Origin: Mytilus trossulus
Lineage: Eukaryota > Mollusca > Bivalvia > Mytilida > Mytilidae
DNA: 64,000 nt
Assembly (NCBI RefSeq): GCF_036588685.1
Contig: NC_086378.1
Span: forward strand, 47,734,686 to 47,798,685
Direction: 5' to 3'
Part shown: piece after piece, positions 13,001 through 22,059 of the stretch
How positions within the stretch are numbered: position 1 is the stretch's first letter
Layout of the letters: every line of letters starts with the position of its first letter
Notes under the pieces: model-generated
The model's database searches: none
Told to the model about the DNA's origin: nothing
What the model saw: the letters and a program-made list of their open reading frames with translations, nothing else
Translations under genes and position numbers: made by a program

Positions 13001-16000
13001 TCATTACCGTGTTACTTATAACGGGACGACCTGCATGAGCTATCTATTTCTGTGTGTGTTACATTTTAGTGTTGTGTTTCTGTTGTTTCGTAGTTCCTCT
13101 CTTATATTTGATGTGTTTCCCTCAGTTTTAGTTTCTAATCCGGATTTGTTTTTTTTCGATCGATTTATGAATTTTGATCAGCGGTATACTACTGTTGCCT
13201 GTATTTAAGGTAGCACAATACAAAGACTGTTTTACTTCCAATCTCCAAACATTTAAAATGCTGTTACTTTCTTAAGACTGCATACAAATTAATAAAAGAG
13301 GTATATATAGATAAATAGAAAAGATTAATCTTTTAAATGAATGAAATATTTTGGGTTTGCAACTATTATGCAATCAATTATTATTAGATTAATGTCGAAA
13401 TCTTGGTCAGTTCACTTGAATGAATTTAGCTCTTTCATCTCTATAACTATATAGGAGATTTTAACAAAATCTGAATCAACACAACAGGAGCTACAAAAAG
13501 GTGTCTAAAATTATCGCTATTGTATTCAATTCTCTCATTAATCTCTATTTAGTGTAAAAATCCTTACCACATAAAAGTAGATAATATTTGATTAGGTGTA
13601 AAATTTGATTGATACATTCTATCCAAAATCTGAGACACCCTGTTGTAGATAATGGCCTAGGAACAACATATAATAAAATCAACCATCTCGGGATATCCAT
13701 GAAGAAGCTAATTTCATTTGAAAGTGGTAATTTCTTGTAACATTTTGTAGACACCAAACAACAAGAACCCCACCGAAAACTAGGTGTGATCTCAGGTGCT
13801 CCGGAAGGGTAAGCAGATCCTGCTCCACATGTGGCACCCTTCGTGTTGCTTATGAGATAACAAATCCGGTAAATAGTCTAATTCAGTAGGTCACATTCAT
13901 GAAAGGGAAGGGGAAGAGTAATCTATTAACTATCCATAAATACCACTTTTATAAATGTTCAAGCATTATAAAGAAAGTTACAGCATTTTTAAACTGGGGA
14001 AACGGAGGTATATAATCTTAGTATTGCCCGAGTTTGCTTTTGGGATATGAAATAACAGGCATGGCACGTGTTTTGTGGATTTAAAATTGGCGCACATACT
14101 TGTGGCTGACAATCTTGCTGTTATTGGTAGCATCTAAAAGCGCACGTGCAGTTTTCGTTAAAACTTCACCCACCCCAAAACAAATAACGCTTAACATCGT
14201 CTTCAAATATTTTGCTGTATTTGTAAAGGGTTTGATAAGTCTTTATATCTAGTATTAAAGGACAGTGTGTTAAGTTGATTACATGTACATGTTTCATGTC
14301 ACGTGGTATGTGCTAAACATGCAGTTAAGTGTCATATGCAAGCAATTGAAAATTTGTGTTGTCCATTATTATGAAATTATATCTGTTATAAATATATAGC
14401 AGAAAACGGAGAAACAGAACTCTTGAAAAGTGGAATTGAGCATGAAGAAAACAAAGACAGTAAGTAGAAAATTTATTTTTATTAGCATACCCATGATCAT
14501 GAATAAAAAAAAAGGCAACAGTAATATACCGCTGTTCGAAATTCATAAATCGAATGAGGAATCCGGGTTACAAATAAAATCTGAGGGAAACACATAAAAT
14601 ATAAGAGGAGATCTACGACACAAAAGAAACACAACACTTAAATACAACACATAGAAACGAACTATAATATAACAAAGCCATTTTCCGGACTTAGTACAGG
14701 ACATAATGAGAAAAAAATAGTATATTGAACTTGATTTGGTTGCTTGCAAAACCTCCCTCTTTTATGGCAAATTTAAATATATCATTAAAATGACAACATT
14801 ACTTGACAGGACTACAATACAAATGAATGGGAAAACATACAGGACAGAGAAACACACAAATAATAGCTATCATAAGGTACCAGGCTTATGATTTAATACG
14901 CAAATAATAGCTAGCATAAGGTACCAGGCTTATGATTTAATACGCCAGACGAGCATCTAGTAGTTAAATTATTTCATTGATCATTTCTGTCTTATCTTTT
15001 TAGAAATATATTAGATCAAAATATTGTTACTAATAAACTAGAGCATAAAGTTACTATTTATTAACTTTTTTGTTTCATATTTCTGAAATTTAGAATTGAG
15101 CCTTCCTTTGTTTTTCATATTTTCAATTTTCGAGGAAGATAGTAAAAAATAAAATGAATTAGAAATATCAATGTCCAAATATCGTTAATTCAGTAACAAT
15201 ATTCATATCAAGATAAAAAAAAAAAAAATTGTTGTTTTTGAAAATAAATATATCGAATAGGTGATCATATACAAAGGCGACTGGAGATTAACATAGGTTA
15301 TATACCTATATGGAGTTATTTTCTTTCAGAACGTCAGGTCATTCTTTTTCAGAATCAACCCGGACGATACCATGTTTCAATGGTATATGCTCCAAGGCAT
15401 AAAATAATTACCTGTGTAAGGTCATTATTTTCCTTGATAAACATGCAATCTATGATTTACATCAAAATTTTATTCGTCTAATAGTTTTTTGTTGCCGATT
15501 TGGAAATTTATTTTCTGAAGATCAACCGATGATAGATGTAAAAGAAACCGTCAATGTAGACCTGCAATTTAATTTTAGAAACAAATAACGTGAAGTTTTG
15601 TTGATTTATCGCTATAATAAAGAAACATAATAATATAGGTCAGATGAATTTTAATGTATACTTTCATAAAATAAATCCAGATTTAACATATTCGTGTGTA
15701 AGATTTTGAAAATCTTATTGAGTCAAACTGAATAGATTGATTCCTTAACGTCCAGTGGCAAATATTTCATGCATGTTCAGAACAATACACACTGAATAGG
15801 AAATCATACTGTGACCTACATGTATTTATATTCGTCTTCGTGTCAGTTCGTAACTTTTTAAAATTTATGTATACCTTTTACTCTATCAAATGACCAACTA
15901 AAATAATCTTATATTCTATTGAATAACATTAACGTAACTCACGAAAGGGTCGGGCGCGGAGGTATATAATTTTATCTTGATTATCTTTTAACAAAATGTA

Positions 16001-19000
16001 TTGCTATTCGAAAGACAATCTTTCTGAATTTTTCATTCGATTCAAGTAAAATGGTTAAATAAATAACGACTTTTCCGCGATAGAAATAACATAACAAAAC
16101 GGAAAAAAAACATACCCCCTCCTCCTTTTCCATAAGCTAAGTGATACAATAAATAACTTACAATGTGTCTTGTATTTGTCATACACCGTTATCGGATGGT
16201 ACCAATACATTTGTGTCTTACTTCATGCAGTTACAGTAATATTTTTATTGTGTATGGATAACAATTTTTAGGTTTATATCTAAGTTATTTAGTGAGTTTT
16301 ATTTCACATTTTAAATGAGCCGCAGGGCGTATTAAAACCTGAACGCATTAGCAAGGAATATCCCACTTTAGTGTTGTCGGTAAAAAAGGATACTAAATTT
16401 TACAAATCTTGTTAAAATTAATATTTTTTGACGGTATATAAGTCAGATAATGCATATTTTAAGGTTTTTCTTGTCGTAGAACACACCTCGGGGTGTCAGG
16501 ATTGTTCAAAGAAAGACCTCCCTCCGGTCGGTCTTTCATTTGATCAATCCTGACACCCCTCGGTGTGTTCTACGACAAGAAAAACCTTAAAATATGCATT
16601 ATCTATAACATAACAATATTAAGGCAAAGTAAAAAAGAGGAATTCCCTCCTGACGAAATCAAGTACTATAAATCAATGATACAAGCAAAATCAACTGCCT
16701 TATTACTGAATCGGTGCAGACATGACATGATCCTTCAACGTAGTTTAAACGTATGCATAGATTCATTTTCAGAGTTGACAACTCATTATAACTTGTAAAT
16801 ACGAACGTAAGTGATAAATCTGATTTCTTATTTATAAGCACTACATTAAGTAAGTGATAAATCTGATTTCTTATTTATAAGCACTATATAAAGTAAGTGA
16901 TAAATCTGATTTCTTATTTATTAGCACTACATAAAGTAAGTGATAAATCTGATTTCTTATTTATAAGCACTATATAAAGTAAGTGATAAATCTGATTTCT
17001 TATTTATTAGCACTACATAAAGTAAGTGATAAATCTGATTTCTTATTTATAAGCACTATATAAAGTAAGTGATAAATCTGATTTCTTATTTATAAGCACT
17101 ATATAAAGTAAGTGATAAATCTGATTTCTTATTTATAAGCACTACATAAAGTAAGTGATAAATCTGATTTCTTATTTATAAGCACTATATAAAGTAAGTG
17201 ATAAATCTGATTTCTTATTTATAAGCACTATATAAAGTAAGTGATAAATCTGATTTCTTATTTATAAGCACTACATCTCTTTCGATTAGAAAGCGCATAT
17301 TTCGGTGTTTGCTCTTAGTATAACGTAAATCCAACTCATCTTTATATTGACTCTTTTATCATTTTTTTTTTAGCAATGGATACTTTAAAGGAGGAAACTA
17401 TGAGTTATAATAGTGGCCTTAAGGAAAATAACAAGAAAGCTACTGCAGTCCCTATTGACGAAGAAGAAACCTTTGAAAAGCAACCACCAAGAAACACAGA
17501 AGAACAAAATATCCCTACTGATGATACAGTGCGCTTTGATGAGGAGGAAACATCTGGAAACCAACCACTTCGAATTTCAGGACAACAAAATATACCTTTT
17601 GCTGATGAAGAAGAATCTCAAAGGGGTGCAAGAGGCAGTGTTGCTGACGGTAATATTTAAATCTCACTGCAATTCACAAATTAATGAAATACAGGATAAC
17701 CATCAGTGTATGACTTACAAATTAATATAATCACACTACCAGTTTCAGTCATCACAAATTGTAATAAAATTTGAGATAAGCAGCTCGGTTTATGGCCAAA
17801 GTATGGCTGGAACAGCTTATCACTCACATAAAAACTTGGTGTATAGGTTGTCTCTTTCGGCCCAAAATTTATACACGTTGCCATTTTCCGTTCGAAAAAA
17901 TAAAGTACGCATTTTTGTTTAGGGGCAAGATACACCCGCTTCCGAGTGTTGTGATGAAGACCCATTGATGGCCTTCAGTTGTTTTCTGCTCTCTGATTGG
18001 ACTGTTGTATCTCAATTTATAAATATATAAACGCTTTGTTAGAATTGTCGCTTGACACAAAAAAAAATCGCAATTGGAAGGGAACATTATTAAAGCACTT
18101 TTTGGACAGTTTTTCAATATAACAATCGTCAGACGAGCAAACTTTTATATAGTCTCTTTACTAGATAGCTATTATATGGTTTGATATCAATATACTTATT
18201 GTGCACATGTAGTCGATTGTTAAATAATTCGGAATACACTGCATTTTAACTACATAAAGAGAAATATATATGATTAAAGATTTTTTCGATATGGTTTAGA
18301 AAAAAACCATTTATTTTATCATTTACTTTCCATATGGACAGTTGAAGCGATAAATCGTTTTACAAATTAAAAAGTTTATTACAGAAGAACAGAACCACCA
18401 TAGGCCTGTCGCAACGGTATTGGCTCAAGTTCATGGTATGTACTGGAAAGTTGTATTGAAAAAAAATCTTTGACATTTTCGCATACGTTGTTAAATTTTC
18501 GGGGTACAAAGTGAGATTACTTTCCCCGTAAATAAGCATATCTCGAACTTAAGCTCCTCCCGGTAATCAAAAAACCTTTTTTAATACAATGGATTCTTCA
18601 AAAATTTATGATTTTGAGCACATGTATAGCTCCATCGGTTTTTACACATTTATTCTATGTACCTCTACTTTCAAAATAACTACAAATGGTTAAGCTCAGT
18701 CATTTGTAAAAAATAGAAACATGTCCAATATTACTACACAGAGAATTATGTGTACCCCCAACTTTTGAGTTCCTTTCTTTGAGGCGCATTAGTGAACTTG
18801 ACCCATCTAAACAGAAAAGCTATAATAAATAAAATTCTGTAGCTGTAAGTATTGCATCATGAAGATATCTATTTTAAATAAGCGACATTCTTCACTGTGC
18901 GTGCCAAAAGGTTTCAGTAGCTTATGTCTAATAAAACCAATGGTAACTCTTCAGGTGTAAGGCTAATTTTACTGGAGTTTCTGATCCTCGCTGATTCAGA

Positions 19001-19548
19001 AAAATTAATAGAACTATTACAGTTGAAATTATTAAGAGTCTTTATCATTTTACACATACTTTGATTGTTCTCCTTATTGATTTTTTTTTTAATTTCTACT
19101 ACATTTTACAAAAAAAACTGCGAAAGTTTACAAAAATTGCAGTTTATAAGTATTTTCAGTTTAACGAAAATTTTGCAGAAATACCAATACGACCAAATGT
19201 TCTTATTTACTATGACAATAGTATTCGATATATTTTATAAATGTAATATGATAACAACAACAATAGGATGATAATTTTATGATTATATTATAATATCTAT
19301 AATAAAGTTTGAATTCTATTTCAGATCAACCTCGGCAGCCTTCTCTTCCTTTGTTAAATGAACAACCATATAATGACGATCAAGGGCGTATCGTAAATGG
19401 TCCAAACTCATTTTCCTTACAAATGCAAAATGGACATATGAACCATGTTGGAAATAATGGGGTTCCTCGAGGAGTGCTGGTTGTTGACAGTCTTTCATCA
19501 GATCCTTATGATCCCATAAGGCCCTCTGATGAGTCAACGTCAAGCTAA
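10046..19548 (+). CDS. Single-pass membrane protein gene, 3' seven exons (5' end not identified)
   Basis: Seven exons join with perfect phase: 10046-10090, 10295-10319, 12337-12440, 14403-14459, 17374-17649, 18385-18435 and 19325-19548 (stop TAA). They total 782 bp, encoding 259 residues plus a split first codon. The product reads: short Ser/Thr/Asn-rich stalk, one hydrophobic span (IGAVVGSICGVGIIILL then IVIIFLLL), a strongly basic stop-transfer run (KKRRKGRKRKQKK), then an acidic and polar tail of about 210 residues. The tail has a duplicated motif (DEEET..QP.R...QNIP) and ends SDPYDPIRPSDESTSS. This topology suggests a type I receptor or adhesion protein. The family is not recognised, and the ectodomain and signal peptide exons are missing from the model, so they may be far upstream or outside the window. 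Three tail exons are symmetric phase 1-1 and could be skipped without a frameshift. The exon model is confident; the function is not known. Confidence 0.8.
10295..10319 (+). CDS. 25-bp microexon starting the membrane span
   Basis: It is flanked by TTTATTTCAG and GTAAGT. It enters in phase 1 and leaves in phase 2, encoding FPIGAVV and the first two bases of Gly. Joining it to the exon at 12337 gives an uninterrupted hydrophobic helix, which strongly supports a very short real exon. Confidence 0.75.
10924..11008 (+). CDS. Candidate alternative terminal exon (soluble isoform)
   Basis: A strong acceptor (TTCTTTATTTCAG) is followed by a phase-2-compatible frame of 28 codons ending in TAA. Joined to the microexon it would give GDWPIFTCQKP and further polar residues, then a stop. 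This would replace the membrane span and yield a secreted product. An ATTAAA lies at the stop (11005-11010). There is no transcript evidence, so this is a speculative exon. Confidence 0.25.
12337..12440 (+). CDS. Exon: transmembrane segment and basic stop-transfer
   Basis: The acceptor is TTTTATTTCAG and the donor is AATG|GTAAAT. It enters in phase 2 and leaves in phase 1. It encodes SICGVGIIILLIVIIFLLL then KKRRKGRKRKQKKEN: about 19 hydrophobic residues followed by 11 Lys/Arg in 13 positions. This places the N-terminus outside and the tail in the cytoplasm. Confidence 0.85.
12976..13208 (+). repeat. Dispersed repeat, left arm of an inverted pair around an exon
   Basis: It shares long blocks with the reverse complement of 14505-14745: TTAGTGTTGTGTTTCT, CTCTTATATTTGATGTGTTT, CCCTCAGTTTTAGTTT, GATTTATGAATTT and CAGCGGTATACTACTGTTGC. 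The frame annotated over it is a repeat by-product. Confidence 0.8.
13600..13920 (-). mobile_element. Retroelement 3' fragment, reverse orientation
   Basis: The reverse complement matches the tail of the retroelement copy at 25720-25900. Shared blocks are CTTCCCTTTCATGAAT, ATTTACCGGATTTGT, ATGTGGAGCAGGATCTGCTT and GAGCACCTGAGATCAC. It is 5'-truncated and lies in the intron between the exons at 12440 and 14403. Confidence 0.75.
14403..14459 (+). CDS. Cassette-like 57-bp tail exon
   Basis: The acceptor is AATATATAGCAG and the donor is GACA|GTAAGT. It is symmetric phase 1-1 and encodes ENGETELLKSGIEHEENKD. It sits between two inverted copies of the same repeat (12976-13208 and 14505-14745), which may promote skipping or circularisation. 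Confidence 0.8.
14505..14745 (-). repeat. Dispersed repeat, right arm of the inverted pair
   Basis: This is the inverted counterpart of 12976-13208 and begins about 45 bases after the donor of the 57-bp exon. Both minus-strand frames reported here derive from the repeat. A shorter relative lies near 30020-30085. Confidence 0.8.
14863..14960 (+). repeat. Tandem duplication of about 42 bp
   Basis: AATAATAGCTATCATAAGGT and ACCAGGCTTATGATTTAATACGC occur twice in succession, with one substitution. The second copy is followed by CAGACGAGCATCTAGTAG, a motif related to the dispersed piece at 40480. Confidence 0.75.
14961..16440. other. Intronic AT-rich sequence
   Basis: This is intron between the 57-bp and 276-bp exons. 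No further exon or known element was recognised. Confidence 0.55.
16445..16604. repeat. 160-bp near-perfect palindrome (snap-back or MITE-like)
   Basis: The left arm begins AGATAATGCATATTTTAAGG and the right arm ends with its reverse complement. The arms are about 74 bp and the central loop is about 11 bases (16519-16529). Mismatches are few. The inner arms contain GGTGTCAGGATTG and GAAAGACC. It is intronic and may be a foldback element. Confidence 0.85.
16807..17280 (+). repeat. 43-bp minisatellite, about 11 copies, just before a coding exon
   Basis: The unit is GTAAGTGATAAATCTGATTT followed by CTTATTTATAAGCACTATATAAA. It recurs every 43 bp with very few changes (ACTACA/ACTATA, TTATTTATAAG/TTATTTATTAG). 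Each unit starts with GTAAGT, a perfect 5' splice-site hexamer. The array ends about 95 bases before the exon at 17374. Confidence 0.92.
17374..17649 (+). CDS. Exon: acidic tail with duplicated DEEET..QNIP motif
   Basis: The acceptor is a long T-run followed by TAG, and the donor is GACG|GTAATA. It is symmetric phase 1-1 (276 bp). It encodes a disordered, highly charged segment. Two internal repeats are visible: DEEETFEKQPPRNTEEQNIP and DEEETSGNQPLRISGQQNIP, spaced 29 residues apart. No enzyme domain or tyrosine signalling motif was seen; the only Tyr is in MSYNSG. Confidence 0.85.
17900..18010 (+). repeat. Fragment of the dispersed repeat of 1340-1640
   Basis: GTGTTGTGATGAAGACCCAT, TGATGGCCTTCAGTTG and TTTTCTGCTCT resemble GAAGACCAATTGGTGGCCTT and CGGCTGTTGTCTGCTCT at 1517-1553. 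It is a short intronic remnant. Confidence 0.55.
18385..18435 (+). CDS. 51-bp symmetric tail exon
   Basis: The acceptor is TTTATTACAG and the donor is CATG|GTATGT. It is phase 1-1 and encodes EEQNHHRPVATVLAQVH with split flanking codons. It is a possible cassette exon. Confidence 0.75.
18470..18810 (-). repeat. Diverged copy of the first ~330 bp of the 2.2-kb array unit
   Basis: Read on the minus strand this region aligns with unit positions 1 to about 330 of the array at 46,186. Shared blocks, given on + here, are AAATTTTCGGGGTAC, TTTTTACACATTTATTCT, AGCTCAGTCATTTGT, ACTACACAGAGA and GAGGCGCATTAG. It is an old intronic copy showing that part of the array unit is an interspersed element. Confidence 0.7.
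19325..19548 (+). CDS. Terminal exon: C-terminal 74 residues and stop
   Basis: The acceptor is TTCTATTTCAG, entry is phase 1 (split Asp), and it ends in TAA. The residues are polar and proline- and asparagine-rich (DQPRQPSLPLLNEQPYNDDQ at the start). The end is SLSSDPYDPIRPSDESTSS, which has two tyrosine or acidic clusters that could be docking sites. This exon fixes the frame of the whole model. Confidence 0.8.
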
Positions 19549-19689
19549 CGGTGCATTTCAAGACATGGCTTTGTATTTCATTTCGTTTTGATAAACAACA
19601 ACCAAACATTGGTATGCTTGACAAATATGTCTTGTAGTTGATTTTGAGATGACAAAAAGGATGGTATAATATATCTATACTAAAAGGAG

Positions 19690-19695
19690 ATTAAA
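19690..19695 (+). promoter_or_regulatory. Possible variant polyadenylation signal
   Basis: ATTAAA lies about 140 bases after the stop codon at 19548. It is the first plausible signal. No canonical AATAAA occurs in that interval. Confidence 0.3.
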
Positions 19696-19699
19696 TACC

Positions 19700-20560
19700 A
19701 AAGTCATACGTTTATATTAGACAATAAGCTTTTTAGTGAGAATACTGCCTATAACATAATATAGAACACGATTGATGTATTGTTCTTTGCTTAATATCGA
19801 GTAGTGCCACTACAGAACTAAGTACAATTAGGAAGAAAAATTTGCCGTCCAACAGGGTGCCTCCAAAGCTTTCTGAGACTTGTTGCAAGGATTCGAGTAC
19901 CATGCAGATAATAATTATACACTGATATAGATTATCAACCATTTTAATTGCTATAATTACTTTCAAATCGGATATGACGTTTTATATCTGTTATATTTGT
20001 TAACGTGATTTGTACTCTTTTGACGGATGCAGAATGTTTGTGTAAATTTGGACTATAAAACAAACAAATGAAACTATAAAATTCATTCCAATCGAATTGC
20101 ATGAGTTATCATCGGTAAAGATGTAGAAGAAAAACAGCAAACATTAGAATTTGAAAAAGTGGGACATGTCGATTGCATCAAATTTGATGTATAACGGTTG
20201 TGTAAAACAATATTTGTTTTTCTCATTATGACGATATGCGTATTTTTACAATGCAATTCGTGAGGTTGACACTTTTCTGTTAGTCATTTATTGTTTTATA
20301 TGAGTATACCAAATAATTCTTACTCATAATTGTTCAATGTTTACATGTTTTTGCGTAAGAATTCTGAAAATGACATTATTTTCAATTATGACCTGTGAAT
20401 CGAATACAGCATTATCATATCTACATATTTTTTAAATAGTTTTTTTTTTAAATATCACATATAAAATCAAAATTATGACTCTTATATAGACATAGCAGAA
20501 ATGCAATAATGAAAGACAAGAATAAACAAAATTACTATAACACAATTACACATTGTTGAG
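19700..20560. other. 3' flank, no feature recognised
   Basis: AT-rich sequence with no exon and no recognised repeat. The 77-codon minus-strand frame at 19733-19966 has no supporting signals. Confidence 0.5.
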
Positions 20561-20561
20561 A

Positions 20562-20582
20562 TATATATATATATATATATAC
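20562..20582. repeat. (AT)n microsatellite
   Basis: An uninterrupted AT dinucleotide run of about 20 bases precedes ACCGAGCCACG. Confidence 0.9.
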
Positions 20583-20639
20583 CGAGCCACGTCAAAAAAT
20601 GAAAAAAATAAAAAAAATAAAACTAGTATCTCAATTGTT

Positions 20640-21160
20640 TGTCTTTAAAAGTGATGTTTTCGTAATGCACTTTGTATGACCTTTCGATTGATATACAACA
20701 AGCATACCTTCTGAAACTTTTCGTTTTTAACACTTAATGACCTCCATCCGTCTTCATTTTTGAGATCGGAAGTATAATATATATAACATAGAGTAGATTA
20801 GCTTTCATTTGATATGCGACAACGACATGTTCTAGAATTTGTTTTTTGCACTTAACAACCCTATCCAACTATTTTTTGGAGGTCAGGAATTTGATATTTC
20901 AAATGTACACATCCTGACCTTTCATTTGATATACAACAACCCTATCTTAAAAGAATATTTATTTTTTGCACTGAATGACCCCACCCAACCAATTTTTGGG
21001 GACGTCGATTTGAAATTTGAGAGTACTATTTTTTATCTTTCATATGCGACAACCCTACAATCTGAGAAATTAGATTTTGAACTAAATGACCCCACCCTTC
21101 CTCCTGGGATAAAAAAAAAAGGTTCATTTTTAAGTAGAGTTTATTAAGAACTTCTATTTG
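20640..21160. repeat. Degenerate repeat of about 85-100 bp (AATGACCCCACCC)
   Basis: Successive diverged units carry CACTTAATGACC, CACTTAACAACCCTATCC, CACTGAATGACCCCACCC and ACTAAATGACCCCACCC. Between them are TTTCATTTGATATGCGACAA-like segments. The 102-codon frame at 20839-21147 follows this periodicity and is not a gene. Confidence 0.65.
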
Positions 21161-21473
21161 ATATATCAGATGACCCAATTTGACAAAGTGCCAAAAATGA
21201 TGAAATATCAACTATATATTATATAGAACTTATGAAACTTACAAAGTCAATGACAAACTTGAAATTTGAAATTGATTCTTTGGTGGTTTTTTTCAATGGA
21301 ATGATTTTGGTATTTGGTCAAACATATACCTATGATTACCTCTTTAATTTCTTAAACATTTTAAGTAGTGAGCTGTTGTCGATTCAGAAATACATGCCTT
21401 CGCTCGCAAAATTTCAAACTGCATTTTCTCTTAAACGACAAAAGATATCTCACATCTGTTAAGAACTGTTAAT

Positions 21474-22040
21474 AGATATAGGAAGATGTGGTGTGAGTGC
21501 CAATGAGACAACTCTCCACCCAAATAACAATTTAAAAAGTAAACCATTATAGGTTAAAGTACGGCCTTCAACACGGAGCCTTGGCTCACACCGAAAAACA
21601 AGCTATAAAGGGCCCCAAAATTACTAGTGTAAAACCATTCAAACGGGAAAACCAACGGTCTAATCTATATAAACAAAACGAGAAACGAGAAACACGTATA
21701 TATTACATAAACAAACGACAACTACTGTACATCAGATTCCTGACTTAGGACAGTTGCAAACATTTGCAGCGGGATTAAACGTTTTAATGGATCCAAACCT
21801 TCTCCCTTTTTCTGAAACAATAGCATAACATCACAACATAGAAAAACATACGATAAAATATCAATTGGCAGACTTAACTCAATCAAAAAACGTATGATTA
21901 CACAATGAACGAATAAATTTGATCTGCGATATCTGAATACAAATGCACAGTTAATAAAATATTAGAGACGAACATTCATGACCAAAAAGCTAACAAACAA
22001 ATTCAAACACACTGAGAAATATTTAACCAATCAATGTTCA
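21474..22040 (-). mobile_element. 5'-truncated retroelement tail
   Basis: It begins AGATGTGGTGTGAGTGCCAA followed by TGAGACAACTCTCCA, the shared terminal block of copies at 38525 and 43922. The order of the following blocks (TACGGCCTTCAACA, GTAAAACCATTCAAACGGGA, CAGATTCCTGACTTAGGACA) is the same. Linkage of this tail to the coding copy at 24130-25385 places it on the minus strand. Confidence 0.75.
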
Positions 22041-22059
22041 CTTTAGAAAAAAAACGGTT

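Noticed and set aside
16807-17280. CRISPR-like array of regularly spaced repeats
   Set aside because: Units are contiguous with no variable spacers, in a eukaryotic intron. It is a minisatellite.
20839-21147. 102-codon plus-strand frame
   Set aside because: It tracks a degenerate AATGACCCCACCC repeat and has no supporting signals.
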